Positions 37,201 through 50,600 of a DNA stretch of 64,000 bases are shown here, piece by piece. Origin of the DNA: Sarcocystis neurona. Its lineage: Eukaryota; Apicomplexa; Conoidasida; Eucoccidiorida; Sarcocystidae. Below the pieces are notes generated by a model. That model was given only the letters and a program-made list of their open reading frames with translations. It did not search any database and had not been told where the DNA came from. Numbering within the stretch: position 1 is the stretch's first letter; every line of letters starts with the position of its first letter. Both the position numbers and the translations under genes were made by a program. The stretch lies in assembly GCA_000727475.1 (NCBI GenBank), contig KL647300.1, forward strand, positions 3,046,724 to 3,110,723, read 5' to 3'.

Positions 37201-40200
37201 CTTACGGAAGAAGAGAAAGAAGCAGCAGCAGCAGAAAAGCGATACGAGAAGTCTGGCCGCAACAGCAAAGTGCGTCAGCAGTGCTCTAGAGAAAGCCACG
37301 CAACAGCTGCGTCAGAGCAGCATCCGCGTAGCTGCTGCTCAGAGGCCGATGATCAGAGACGGCGGGGCAGGAGGACGACAGCAGCAGCAGTAGGAAGAAG
37401 AAGAGAAAGAAGCAGCACCAGCACCATTGACGTTCGCAGCAGCAGCGAGAAGAAAAAGTCCAGCAGCAGCAGGTGGTGGTGGCAAGTAGCAGGCGCGCGC
37501 CAACAGACTCCTAGGAGCCGCATGAGTCCGGCAGACTTCCTGGCTGCAGTTCTTAAGAGCGCGCAACAACCAGACGCAACAGCAGCAGCAAATCCACCCA
37601 CCTCTCGACTGCCTGGGCGACATCTTCCTTATCAAAATCATCGAGCGAGTCAAGCAAGTCCTCTTCCTCGTTCCCGTCTGCAGCAGGGTCGGTCAAGCGT
37701 GCAGCAGCAGCTTCTGCCAGAATCGCTGCTTCTGCTGCTGTGACTTCGCCTGCTGCTGCTGCTGCCGCTGTTGCTGCAGCGTCCGGAGCAGGAGAAGGCT
37801 GCTGCGGATGGAGTTGTCCTTCAAGATTTTTCAGCAATACTTCAAAGGCCCGCTGAACCAGAGAAAAGCAGAGACTGCGACACAACTCTGCGAAGGCTTT
37901 AGGTGTCTGTACACCTCAATACTCGCGATACACCGGGCATGGAGAAACGCGTGGGACACACACATCTGAAGCACGGGGAAATGATACAAACTCCGCTCGA
38001 TCGCGGAACGACCTAGTTCTCCTTACTACGTTTCCTCTCCGCTTTCATCTGCATGTCTATAAAAGTGTAATTGCGTAGATATTTACACACAGATCCACCG
38101 AGTAGTACACACACGCGCTCTAGCCTCCCTTGTCTGGACAACGCTGGACAAGGCTGTGTCTACGTAACTAGCCACTTCCCTATAGAGACACAGAAATGCA
38201 GCAGACACGGAAACACATCTCCACAAGAGTTGACACATCCACGTACATCTATCTATATATATATATATATTTCCTGTCTTTCGTATATGCGTGTCTGCAA
38301 ATGCACAAGTACATACACACATATGTGTGAATCTATATATATACTTATACATATGTATATTTGTACACGTATATGCGTGTACACATATACATATGTATGT
38401 ATATTGGTGTACGTACATATGTGTATACATGTGTGGGTGTACATATAATATGTACGTATATGTTTGTCTCTACATGCGCGTTTATTTATACCCTTGTTCT
38501 ATCTCTGTCTCTTCCTGCACTAATACATATATATATGTGCGTAGTGTAAGTAGGTTTGCCAAGAATGTGTGGGGCCGGTAGGCGTTGCACTCCTGTGCCT
38601 CAGCTGCTGCCTGCCACAGAGAGTTCACGCGGCTTGCTAATCTCTGCGCAAATGAAGTCGTCGAACTTCCTGCCGCTTTTACACTCCTCTTCTCCACCAC
38701 GCGTACGAATAGCTGCTGCTCACTTCCACAGAAATCGACGACCTGCGGAACTTGCTGCTGTCCTTCTGCTCTTTTTTCGCGACGGTCGTGCGCGGCTGCT
38801 GCTCCGTAGACTGCTGCTGCTGCTCTCTCTGCAGCAGCGAGGAGGAGGAGGCACGCCACCGCAGCACTGCAGGAGCCGCCTTCATCCCTGTGTCCCCCTT
38901 GGGGAAAGCGCCTCCTCTCAAAATAAAATAAACGGCGTGGTTAGCTATAGGCTGGCAGATACGTACACAAGCGCGCATGGGTTATTTCCTGAGGCTCTTT
39001 TTCCATATACACCTGTATAAATATACATATATATATATATGCGTGCATCCGCATATGCGTACACGTACGTACATGCTTGGCTTACTTTCCTCGGCCTACT
39101 ACATACGCACATATGTATGTGAATATGTGTATTGAAGTACACACATATGATTCACTTTTTCCTGTCTCTCCATATTCATATGTTCACATATATGTACACA
39201 TGTCTAGTACACACATATGCATATATATATATATATATATGTATACACAAACGCCCACATATGATTCACTGTCTCTCTATATACCTATACTGGCATACAC
39301 CTATCTATGGGTGTATAAAATTTGCTGTCCCTCTATATATATATATATACACATATACGCACGCATGATTCAATTTTCTCCGTCTAGTATATACATATCT
39401 ATATATACATATATATGTATATGTATATGTATACTAGTGTGATTCACTTGTTCCTGTCTCTCTGTATACCAGACACAATTCGATATACCTATATAGGTAT
39501 ACTCATACGGATGCAGATGCTTCACGCCAGCGCTGGACATATATATATATATATATGTATATATGCACATGTATATATATATACATATTACATAGGAAGA
39601 TGTGATCTCCCCCACGTGTGTACGGGAGTAGCTCGCGACGTCAGGGTCTGGGGTAGAAATGCGTTGACTTTTTTGTCGATCCGTATAGTTGGGTAAAGTA
39701 GCTACTTTCTCCTCCTTTTCACAAGACTTAAAAGCTTGGCTATTCACTTCAGCAGCAGTACTGTCTCCTTACATTTAGACGGACGCGGTAGTCTGCCAAC
39801 CACCAGCAGATTTCTTCTTCTAAATCACCGCCCTCTCTCCTTGTAAGTTTTAAAAGACGAGAGAACGCAGGGCCGCCCACAACTGCCAGGACGTCCCTGC
39901 TCTTCCTCTTTTTCTTCTTCTTCTTCTTTTTCCTTTTCTTGTCTTTCCTTGCTGCTGCTGCTGCTCTCTGCTCTCCTGTTGTCCCGCCTGCAGCACCTTC
40001 TCTGCTGCTGCCGCTGCTGCCGTACCACTGCTGCTGCTGCTGACCCGGCTGCTCAGGCTGCAGTCCCCCGCCTGCTGTCCACGCCGCTGCATCAAGTCGT
40101 GTCGCCTGGCCGTCACTGCTGCTGTTGGTGGGAGTCCCGCTCCTGCTGCTACGGAACACGCAAGTGCTCCGGCTGGCCGCCTTTTCTTCTCCGTCCGCTC

Positions 40201-41719
40201 TCTCTTCTTCTTCCTCCTCTTCTTCGTCCTCCTCTTCGGTTGTGCCTGTGGCTGCCTCGTCGTCTGCTGCTGCAGCTTCGGCGTCCTGCAAGTAGCCTCG
40301 TACCAGCGCAAGCGATTCGTTGACGTACTTCACTTCAAGAGAAGACGTGCCCGGAGGAGGAGCGGCAAAGCAAAGCAGCTGCCATGCCGTCCATGCTCTT
40401 CGTAAAGCATGTGGCGGGTAAGTTTCTTCGGGTCTCCCCGCTGCTGTCTCTTCTTTTCTTCTTCCTCCACCTGCTGCTACGACTGGTTGCCCTGCTCCTG
40501 CTGCTGCTGCCGAGCCAGAGGCTGTCGCTGCTGCTACCGTAGAGATGCCTGCTTCTTGGCGTGAACCTGAGCGGGACACGAATGCTGGTGCTGCTGGTGC
40601 TGTCCTTGCTGCGACTATTCCTGGTCCTGATGCTCCGGGTGCCGCGAAGAGTTCCGCTGCTGCGGCTGCCGCTTGTAGCGCTGCTGCATGACTTGCTGTG
40701 GTTGCAGGGTCTGCGGCTACACCTACTGCTGGAGCTGGCGCTAATTCCTCAGGAACGTCAGCTGCTGCTGTTGCTGCTGCTGCAGCTTCTTTGACGAATG
40801 CTGCTGCTTCTCTTGCGGCAGCAGGCAGCACGGCAACTGCTTCTTCTCCATACGCCACAGGCGCACGGCGTGAAGCATCTGCTGCGGACACTGAAGAAAA
40901 GTAACGAGGCGTAGGGCGGCGCGCAGCAACAGCAGCAGCAGGAGACGCGTGGGGGGCAGCAGGAGCGGAAGGGCGAGCAGTAGCGGTAGCAGCAGAGGCG
41001 CCGCCCGAAGGAATCGCGAGAGACGCCGAAGCAGTAGCTGCAGCTGCTGCAGATGCAGGAGGAACAGCAGCAGTGAGATATGTAGTAGCTGCGCCACCAG
41101 CAGTAACGGGTCTACCGGTAGCGAGGGGGATAGCGAGAAAAGCAGCTGCAGTGCGGGCAGCAGATTCAGCAGCCACAGCAGGAGTCGCACGCAGAGAGTG
41201 GTGGCGAAGGTGCAGAGGAGGCGCGGCAGCAGATGAGGAAGAGTAAGATGGGGCAGGAAATATGCGGCGAGGAGAGGTCCCAACGAAAGTAACATCTGGT
41301 GCTGTTGGTAGTGCAGCAGGAGGCGGTGGATAAGAAGATACAGCAGCAGCACGTACGGGAGCGGCAGCAACAGCTCCACCACCCGGAGCAGCAGCCGCAG
41401 GAGCAGCACGAGGTAGCAGAGTACCAGCGGGGGGAAGAACAGCAGCCACAGAGGGGAGCGAGACAGCAGCAGCAGAAGGAAAAGCAGCAACAGCTGCTGC
41501 TGGTGCAAGAGGAACAAGAGAAGAAGCAAGCGTCCCCGCAGACGCAGTAACTCGTGCTGCACCAGGGACAGCAGCAGAAGCAGCAGGCGTAACAGTAGCA
41601 AGAAGAGGAGGAGGAGGAGGCGGAAAAGATGTGCCAGTAGGGGGGAGCCGCGGCGGAGAAAAGAAAGGGTGAGTTTCTGTTTGACTTTCGTAGGACGGAG
41701 GCGCATTAAAGGTTCCCAT
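34207..41719 (-). CDS. 879-residue protein: low-complexity N-terminus, coiled-coil C-terminus
   Basis: No family is recognised. Exons in coding order: complement 41719-39773, 38828-38724, 37906-37602, 36883-36763, 34368-34207 (stop). Junction phases agree and the total is 2640 nt. The start ATG (MGTFNAPPSYESQ) follows GTAAAG and an in-frame stop. Residues 1-435 are Ala/Pro/Ser-rich. About 440-490 form a predicted helical patch (RRAWTAWQLLCFAA, YVNESLALVRGYLQD). Then come an acidic Glu run, a Gln run, a Lys/Arg run near 600 and LEEEICWWLADYRVRLN. The C-terminal 230 residues (AFAELCRSLCFSLVQRAFEV, LLQLEEEEQKVDRRLEQ, ITQELQHLDDHLRLLRLEEA) are heptad-like and likely coiled coil. This layout resembles Nsp1/Nup62-type nucleoporins, but FG repeats are missing, so the name is not justified. 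The donor at 36762 (GTTTGA) is weak, and extra exons in the 2.4-kb last intron are possible. Confidence 0.62.
38255..38560. repeat. TATATG/TATACA-rich minisatellite DNA
   Basis: Degenerate ATATGTATATTTGTACACGT-type sequence with repeated ACATATG and GTGTACATAT words, in the intron between the second and third exons of the coiled-coil gene. Long open frames here consist only of Tyr/Ile/Cys/Val/His. Confidence 0.75.
39130..39470. repeat. Degenerate tandem repeat, about 75-110 bp units
   Basis: The core ATGATTCACT followed by TCCTGTCTCTC or GTCTCTCTATAT recurs at about 39147, 39258, 39366 and 39440, separated by TATATG-type sequence of varying length. It occupies the intron between the first two exons of the coiled-coil gene. 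Confidence 0.7.
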
Positions 41720-44700
41720 CTTTACGGCCACAAAATCTCATTGCTGCTTGTCAAAATGAGGAAGGTTTCTTGGATTCACGTCATCATGTAGTCGGAAAAG
41801 GAAACAGCTTTCGAACCGCTAAAAGAATCACTGAGAGCGGAGGAACTCTCTGCCGGAAGAGAAGAAAAACTAACGTCTTCCACCTATAGATACCAGCGCG
41901 ACTGCCGCACAAGGGAATAGAAGGAACGGAGGCCAGGATAGAAGTTTGCAGACAAAAGTTGTGACGGGGTAGGACAACGACAAAGTCACACACCGAAGAA
42001 GCAGGAAAAGGCTGGCAGAAGGTGCGTCAACCCAGGACGTGACAGAAGAATGCGGTGGAACAAGTCGGCGTGTTGCATTTCGCCCGGCAGAAACAGAAAA
42101 CTCAGATTTGTTTTCAGAGCTCAGGCAGAGCGAGGAACGAATCAGCCTCAGTTTCACCGTGTGCGACGCAGATGACATTTACCTGGCAAAGAAACTGACG
42201 TGGAACCAAACACGGGAAGAGTCCCGACAGTGACCGGAAGAAGGAACGAAAAGGCGGTGCGTACAAGTCGCGGGAGAAAAGGGCTGCGAATGCGGCGCTG
42301 TTGCTGTTCGGCAGAGCACGAGAAGACACCAAGACTGCAGTAGTATTAAAAATTGTGCGGTTGAGATGACCTTCCCTCCAATGCAGCACACGGGAGAAGA
42401 AGCGGCAGATCTACTCCTCCAGCTCGCAAAAGCAAGGAGCTGAGCCGACGAAATGTGGCCGACACACTGACAACTTTCTTTCCTCAGTTTACAAGCTTTT
42501 TTCGTGTGTAAACCCACCACAGGGGAAAAGACATCTCCAGCAGCCACTCGTGCGTGTGACCAGGCAGCGGTCGTGGCACATGCGCGTGTGATGCCGCACC
42601 ACTTGCAACAGCAGGGGCTGCAGGAGCTGCAACAGCGTTACACCTGAAGCAAAAGAAGCAGCAGCCGCAGGAAAACATCGTCCGCAAGAGCAGCCGGGCT
42701 GCACCAGCAAGAAGACACAGGTAGCAACAGCAAAATGAAACATGAACAGCAGCAGCACGGCTCTTGCAATACCACCGCCAGCAGCGGCAGTCGCGTCCAG
42801 CGGGAGGGCTGGACGTGTGTGCGTGGCAGCACGGGCAGCAGCGGTGTGCGTGTGTGTACCATTTGCAGCAGAGCAGCACGAACAGGAAACGTATCAAGAG
42901 GCAGCCCAGAAATAGCGGCCGCGGCGGATTTGTTTAGTTGCAGCAGCAGCAGCAACCGCCAACTGTGTGAAGCACCAGAGATAGCAGCAACTTAGGTAAG
43001 GCACGCGGCAGTTGCTTGTGGGTGCAGGAACAGCTATAAATGCTGCTTCACACCCAGCAGCCGTCGGTATGAAGTAGCAGCAGCCGCAGGAGTGATGGAA
43101 GCAACAGCAGCAGCAACAGGAATACGGCTGAAATCTAAAGGACGCCTCTGATGCTGCAGGGGACTGCCGAGGAGCCATGAGGATGTAGCGCGCGCACCCG
43201 CAGCAAGGCAGCAGCAGCGCCAGCACTCGAGCACTAGCAGCACTACCAGCACACCAAGAGCAAGCGGGAAGCCCTCCCTACTCACCGCCACACGTGGAAA
43301 AGGGCCACAGAGGAGCAGCTATAACCGTGGGAGTAGCGGCTTGAAATCAACGATGGCCCATAGCTACTGGGAAAACAAAGGGGTGGCAATAGCTGCTGCA
43401 ATGCATTAACGACAGCAGTCGTAGAGCGCGACAACGATTGCTAACAACAGCAGGTGCTACGGAGAATTGCAGCACACGCATCACCGGCGAAAGCAACTGC
43501 CACAGAAGTAGGCGATAGAGCATCGTGAAAGCTGCACCACGCGCTGATCCGTTAGTACGTAGCAGCACCGCGACATCAAAGGCGGTGACTCTCCTCAGAA
43601 GCAGCAGCGGCTGCGGCAGAAGAACCCAGTTCAATTTCAGGAGCAGCTGCTACGACAGCAGTGCAAGCTGCAGTGGAGATGATGTACAAGCCACAGTACA
43701 TCATCCGGGAGAAGAGAAAGTGACCATGAGCGGCTGAGCATCCTGATCCTAAATCAGGGAACAGAGTGAGTACAAAGCTGCCTCAATAGAACACTGTGAA
43801 CAAACTCTCCTCAAAAAAGAGACAGCACACTCTCCCTCCTACGTATATACATACGTGGGTACATGTACACGCATCTGCCTGCGTTAGCCTTCAAGTGGAA
43901 GGCTAACGATACACGTGTGTATGTGTATCAGAAGAGAGTGATAGAGGAGAACGCGGCCTCTAGCAGATTACAAAGGACCCCTTTACCTGAATCTTACTAC
44001 AGTTGTATAACTGTCACGTCAGATTCTCCACAGGTGTACGGAAAACATATATATGTATATTTATGTATTTGTAAATGTTTACACGCACACTAATATGTGG
44101 GTGTGTAGTGTGGCGTGTGAATTTAGACGCATGCCAGCCATGTCCGTGTTGGTGTGCAGAAATGTCCATACGCACAGGAGGACCCCCACTTCCGCACCGC
44201 GTTGTAGGTCTTCCTGCAGGAGAACAGTGTGATGATTCCCTTACGTGGAGAGCTCCTCCACAACGCATCTGCTGTCTGAGAGCAAACGATGTCTGCCTCA
44301 AAACTCGATTTCTGCACGAAGCGCGTCGACGTACTCGGTACCGGTATACCTGGTCCCTGTTATATTCACTTGCCTAAAAAGGCGCGCACACGTGGACGCA
44401 TCGCGATACAAGTATATATATACATCATGTACGTGTGGCTGATGGGTGTCCGTCTACACATGGCTTCACGCGTGCGTACGCAGGGTATATGCGTATGTAG
44501 ACATGGGTCTGATTCTACATACACTATCTGTGAACGCATAACAAAATATATGCACAGAGATGTGTAGACGTCTTATCTCCGCCCCCTCTTTCGGTCTTCG
44601 CGTGCAATAGGGTCTCGTGTGTCTTGATGATGTGGGGCGGGGACGTTAGTGCGCTGACTCGTGCTGCGGCAACCACGTCTGTAGCTGAAGAACAGGAAGG

Positions 44701-45300
44701 GAATTCGTAGTCACGATCCGCTTCCTCACTGAGGGCGAGACAGTAACTCTAGGAAAACATTCACACCTGCTCCCACCTGTATTAGGCATCTGTTGACAAA
44801 GAGCATCCATCTCACATGCCGCAGCTTAGTCATACGCGCGACTAGTCTCTGCAGGTGTACGCAACCAAATATCGAAGCACACGTCTGTGCGTTAATCTGT
44901 ACCCATATCTGGGGTCGAGGATAAAAAAGTCACACTACACACAACGACGCCTTTCCAGTTGTGCGTGACTGACTTGTATAAGTTCTCACCCGTATACACA
45001 AGTACAGAAACGTGCATACATATTTAAACATGTATGCATATGCGTGCACGTACGAATAGGACTACAGAGGCGTGTGTGTGCCTGGGTAGAGGAGCTCGTG
45101 TACTCGCGTGGACACGTGGCTGCATTTGAACCTACCAACAGTTTCACACTGACACATAATAAGCAAAAAAAGGTGGGAAACGTGTGTACACACACGTATT
45201 CGTGTACAGGGGCACATGTCTGTCTATCCGTATCTCTGTTCGTCCCCTGTTTCTCCCTCGTCCTGTTCGGTGTTTTCTCTCTCGTCGTTCTTCTCATCTT
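41720..45300. other. Upstream region of the coiled-coil gene, triplet-rich, no resolved gene
   Basis: The first few hundred bases should include the 5' UTR and promoter of the minus-strand coiled-coil gene. From 42.5 to 43.75 kb the + strand has CAG/GCA-oriented triplets and open frames rich in Ser, Arg, Gly and Ala (42735-42995, 43525-43737), possible exons of a + gene, but without a recognisable motif. 43.8-45.1 kb is microsatellite-rich. I cannot support a gene model. Confidence 0.35.
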
Positions 45301-45359
45301 GGTGCTGTTTTCTCTTTGTTCACCCGAGTAAATCTGGTACTTCACAGTTGCATTCCCAC

Positions 45360-46175
45360 AGGCTGCGCAGACTGTCCCATGGGCCTTATCGGCGTCTCGT
45401 GGACTGGCAGTGCGCACAAGTGTTGACCACGTCTGGCCCTGCACCAGGGAAAAGTCGACGCATCCTCCTCGAACTACGGGACGCCCGGTGAAAGCAGGGG
45501 CAGCACCGTACACCTTAGCAAACAGGGCATCACATCTGCACACCTTGCTGCAAGACGAATGGCATCTAACAAGGGCGCGGCTGCTGCAGGGACGCAGCAG
45601 CTGCTGCTACTACTACTGCTGCCCTGCAGCAGCTGCTGCTACTGCTACTGCTTTCCTGCAGCAGCTGCTGGTACGACTACTGCTTCCCTCCAGCAGCTGC
45701 TAGCCCGTGATTGTTCCTGTCTGCAGCTTGCGCGTAAGCAGAAGAAGCTGGAGAGGCGCTGACTCTGTTGCTGCTATGGCTCCTGCTGGTGCGGCAAAGG
45801 CTGTCGCTGGTGCAACCATCGCACCTGCAACTGTTGTTTGTATGGATCGCTGCAGTAAACTGCTGAGTGCGGTGCTGCTTCGCTGCTCTCACTCGGTTCA
45901 CGTGCTGCCGCTACTGCTGTTGCTGTAAGACGTGCTCTTTCTTCGTCTCCTCCTCTACCTCCCTCAGGTCTCCCAGGTGTTTTTGTCTCATCGGCTGCTC
46001 TCTGTGTCGCCGTAATGCTGCCGCTCCCGCTACTGCGGCCGCACCCCACTTTACTGCTGCTGCTGCTGCTGCATGTGCTTGTCCCGTTGGTCGAGTCCGC
46101 CGTTTCCTGCTCCCGTATGTGGCGGTATCTGGCTCTGCAGTAGCAACTGGTCCTTTTTGTGATTGGCTTCATCAC
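45360..46175 (-). CDS. Candidate exons of a low-complexity protein on the minus strand
   Basis: Two minus-strand pieces look coding. One, 46175-45774, is Ser/Ala/Glu/Gln-rich (ETADSTNGTSTCSSSSSS, REPSESSEAAPHSAVYCSDP), with triplets in the CAG orientation usual for Eimeria exons. The other, about 45500-45360, reads RCDALFAKVYGAAPAFTG, VVRGGCVDFSLVQGQTWSTL and VRTASPRDADKAHG, begins after TTGCAG or GTGCAG and may end at CCT|GTGGGA. The + strand is also open over the second piece after a good CCCACAG acceptor (45361), so strand is not certain. No family recognised. Confidence 0.3.
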
Positions 46176-46309
46176 TCGTCAAAGGCAAATTTCACTTGTC
46201 ACAGCAGCCGCTCGTTTCGATATACAGCGGGAAGACTACTGGGAAACCACCATCCGAGCTGTCCACACATATAAGCGGACGGCTACTGCGGCTAATCCAC
46301 CGGCGGCTC

Positions 46310-47600
46310 CGACTTTTACTACTACTACTACTACTACTACTACCATCTACTACTATTATCACTACTACTAGTCCCACTACGATACCTTTCTACCATGCAC
46401 GCGTGCGGGAGCGTGTGTACAACGTGCGCCTCTGCAGTCAGAATGCTTAAGCTTTAAACGCGTCCTACCTATTTCTTTCAGGTGTTGCGCGTTCAACACT
46501 TCGTTCCTCCAGTACGAACGAGTGGACGAGCGAGGAACACTCCGGAAGTGCAGGCGGAAACGGAGGATCAAGACCGACAACCGCTGTCCCTGCTATACAT
46601 CCTGTTTCTCTGCCGGTCAACTACTGCAACTACCACTATTCACTCTCTTGCGTTGTATTGCTGTTAATTCTACTACCACTACTACTGCATTCGCAATAAC
46701 AACTGCTAAAAACCTAACAACAGCTTCTGCCAACGACTCTACTTCCTTGCGTTATCGCAACAGCTGCCACTACTCTCCTATCTCTCCTGTTCTACATTGC
46801 TTTACTATTAGCACTACTGCCACTACCACCACTACTTCTACTGCTACTATACTACCAGTATTACCACGTTCGTATCCCTACTTTACTATTATTACTACTC
46901 TTACTACCGTAGTACCACTACTATTACAATTCCACCACTACTATCCCTATTACTCATTAACTACCAATACTGCTATACTGGTACTTCTACTACAATACTA
47001 TTCATCTATTACTATTGTCACTCCTCTACTTGCCTCTACTTTCTTACGTGTCACAGCAGTATCTACTAGTCTACCTCCACTTCTACTACTCTACCACTAT
47101 CTCCGATACTCTACCATTAGTACTACTAGTACTACTACTATACTACTACTGCTACTCCTACTACTATACTACCACTACTACTACTACTACTCCTGGTTAC
47201 CTCCTACTGCTTCATTATTGGTACAACTACTATCCTATTGATACTTCTGTACTATTAATACTACAGTTGCTATTATACCACTACTGTTATTATTCCTACC
47301 CACCTGCGACTACTCTACTCCTACTATTACTACTAATACTACGATTGCTGTCCTACTACTCCTACTACTACTACTACTATTACTACTACTACTACTGCTA
47401 CCTCTCCTTCCCTACTGCCAATCAACTACTACTGTACCGCTACTATCGCAACGACAACTACTCCCACCTCTACTCCTATTGCCACTTACCTGCTTCTACT
47501 ACTACTACTAGTACCCTATCAATCTACTTTTACTACTGCTGCTGCTTCACTCCCCCTACACCACTACCATTTCTGTAACACCAACAGTTACTACTACCAC
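46310..47600. repeat. 1.3-kb degenerate (ACT)n triplet tract
   Basis: The + strand is built almost wholly of ACT/CTA/TAC triplets, perfect in places (46318-46345, 47350-47400) and diverged elsewhere by C/T exchanges. Because none of the three registers (Thr, Leu, Tyr) contains a stop, it creates open frames of 187-239 codons, which I do not call genes. This motif differs from the CAG/CTG class of the rest of the window. Confidence 0.88.
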
Positions 47601-47611
47601 CACTGCTACTA

Positions 47612-50600
47612 CTATGCTCGTAGGACCCTACCGGCGGTGATTTTCCGGCAGCTACTCTCAACCAGTCGAGGCAGCTCGTGTCGACGCTGGCCCTTCGCTG
47701 CTGGTGGCGCTTTTGCTAGTTTTTTCCTCGAAGACTGATTGACACTAGCGGAGGTCGCCCTCTGGCTACACAGACTGTCGCTCGCCGGTCGTCTTGCTGT
47801 CTGCTGCTGCGTTATCTTCTCGCCTGCAGCAGCTGCGCGGCTCTGCGTGCTGATGCTACGGCGGCACCTCGGGGATTTACACCGCCCACGAGGTGAGGCC
47901 CTGTAATTCGACTCAGGAGCAAATGTACGCCTCCTCCGGTCCAACATGCTTGTGTTCCATCATAGACAGACGCCTTAACGGTGAGTTCGTGTATCTTTCT
48001 GCCCTACTTTTACTTGTCAGTATCTGGATACTCTTGCAGTGCTGCTGCTCCCTTCCCGCCGGCCGCGCCGCAGAGGCTGCTGCTGCACGCGCCAGCAGCG
48101 CCACGGCACGCGTCAACAGCAGCGCAGCCGTGCGGACGCGGAGAAAAGAACCGCAGCAGGACACAGGAACAAAAGGAGTAATGGCCTGCTCCGCAGGAGC
48201 AACAGCGCAGGCCCCGGCCGTTTCATTTCTGCCGGAACGAGCTCCCCTTTCTTCTCCCTGTGTCATCTTCATTCGCGCACTCCACTTCCTGTATGACTCT
48301 TCGGTCTTCCCCGACGCCACGAAGTTTTTGCGCTTCCCGCGCTCGCTGGTGGCTAGCCACAACACCACGCTCACATACTCGATTCTCTTCTTCCCAGCGC
48401 ACGTAGCTCCGCTCGTGTTTCTCTTCTTCTGCCGCTGCCATCGCGGTCATTCCTCTGTGCTGGCCCTGCTGCTGCCGCTGGGGCTTTTCCTCCTCGTCCT
48501 TCCGGGGCTGTTGCCGGCCACCATTGCTGCCACTGCCAAAGCTGCTGCACTTACTAACGCGCTGCTGCAAATGCTGTGCTGCAGCACATTGTCTTGGCTT
48601 TTCTTCGCTGCTTCTCTAACGCATGCACATGCGCGGCGACTGGTATACCCGGCGGACGCAGTGCAGCGCGACTTCATTCTCCGCCTTCTTCCCCTTACCT
48701 TCACCAAAAGCTGCCACCGCTGCTGCAGATTTGTGCTGTTTCCACTTCGCCGCCAGCCTTTGTAGGCGTGTCTCTTTGCATGCCTGCTGCGGTGACGGAC
48801 CAGCAGCAGCAGCAGCAGTCACTCCCACGTAGCAGCAGCTACGCCCGCAGCACACAACGGAGAGTGTACGAGGAACAGAGACAGCAACGCAGAAGCAGCA
48901 ACAGCAGCATGCGCTGCACGCGCAGCGTAAGTCCAAGACGCCACAGCAGCAGCAACAGCAGCGGATCAGCAACTTGAGCAACAAGAGCAGCCCACACGCA
49001 TCACCCGCCAGCGCAGCAGGAGTAACACATGCAGTGGTAGTACAGCAGCAGCCCGAGCAGAAGCAGCATCGCCGACAGCAGGCGTGCCGTAGCGTCACAA
49101 GGAGCAGAAACAGGAACAGGAGTTGCCGCAGGAAGAGGACCCCGTAAGGCGCCATAGCAGCAAGTGCGGCAGCAGCAGCAGCACGTGCGCAGCTGGAAGG
49201 ACGTTGCCAGAAGAAGCCCCTTGCGAAGGCAGGTTCCTCCGAGGAAGCAGGAGAGTAGCGTGGGGAGCCTCCCGAGGCGCGGAGCAACTCGAGCAGCAGC
49301 AGCGCTGGGTGACAGCAGCAAACGCAGCACACGGCAGAAGAAATGCGGGCGGCTCGGCAAAACCCACGTCGCTCTTTGATAAGCAGCAGCAAGGCTGCAG
49401 CAGCTGCAACACCAGCGGAGCAGCCCCGGCTCCATCACAGCAGCAGCCCGCAGCACGAGAGGAAGCCGCACCAGCAGGAAAGCAGCAGCAAGCAGCACCA
49501 TGGCTCCTGGTGCTGCCGCTGTCCGTCCTCCCGCAGTCGGCGTGTTGCCGCAACAGGCGTACAGCCACATAATTTCTCCTTTCTCCTCTGTTTGCGAGGG
49601 TCCGCGTTGCTGCCTTGTAGTAGCAGTAGGGAGAGAATCTGCGACGCTGCCTGACATTCTTCCATGCGTCCCGGACGTTTCTTCTTCTTCCTGCGTAGCG
49701 CTGTGGTCTCATAGAAAAGCTGTGCTGCCGACGCCTGCTGCTGCCAGCTTTGCAGCGACCCATGCCCGTCTCGCACGGCCTCATGCGTGCCCTGCTCTCT
49801 GGCTTTCTGCCTATTCTTCCCCTCGTCCTTTATCGGACACTTATCTTTCTTATTCTTCGCATTTCCCTTCTTCGTCTTCTATATCGTCTCTTCCTACCTG
49901 CGGTGTTACTTCTAGGAGTGTCACATCGTCTGCTGCAGCAGACCCCCGGCCTCCTGCTGCTGCTGCTGTTGCGTTTGCTGCTGCCACAGCCGAGCAATTC
50001 CTCCTACAGGTGTCGCTGCTTCTGCTTCGTTTTTACCTTTTCGAGTGCCCCGTACGGCCACTTACAGCCGTCGCGACTGCTGCCTCGGGCGCCGTTGCTG
50101 CAGCTGCTGCTCCCACCGCTGCTGGTGCAGCTGTTGCCTCCACGGCTGCTGCTGCTGCAGCCCCCGCTGCTGCTGCTGCTGTCCCCGGCGCTGTTGATGC
50201 CGGTGGCGTCCCTCCTGTTGCTGCTGTGGCTTTCTCTGCTGCGACCGCCGCCTCTTCTGCGGCCGCTGGTGTCCCTGCCGCGGTCGCTTCTTCCGCGTGT
50301 CTGGCTGCGACTACGGTTGCTGCTTCTTCTTCGTCTTGCACTGCGCTGCGACTGCTGCTGTTGCCCCGCTCGCTGCTGCATGTGTTGCTGCTGCTGTTGC
50401 TTCTCTCTCAATTCTCTCCGCTGCCTCCCCTACCGACTCCCTCCTTGCGAGTGCTGCTGTCCCTGTCCTGCAGGCCCTCGTCTTTTTTTCTGCTGTTGCT
50501 TCACGACCCCACACTACTGTGAAGCTAGCTGCTGCTGCTGCTGCGAGGCACCTACGACTGGCCTGTCTGTGGCAGCAGCAGTGTCCTTCCTGCTGGCGCG

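Noticed and set aside
40300..40420. MyTH4-like look of RRAWTAWQLLCFAAPPPG in the coiled-coil gene
   Set aside because: Only a short resemblance to the W-LL-A--PP part; the other MyTH4 motifs are missing and no FERM or motor domain follows.
46522..47578. Open frames of 239 and 187 codons, Thr/Tyr/Leu-rich
   Set aside because: They are products of the ACT repeat, which has no stop in any register.
47893..48765. 290-codon hydrophobic frame on + that looks like a membrane protein
   Set aside because: Leu/Phe/Cys bias is what antisense of Lys/Glu/Gln-rich coding gives; the minus strand is charged and open, so I did not call a membrane protein.
49500..50522. 340-codon Ala/Ser/Leu-rich frame on +
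   Set aside because: CTG orientation, no motif, hydrophobic end made of (CTG)n; more likely the antisense of a minus-strand gene.
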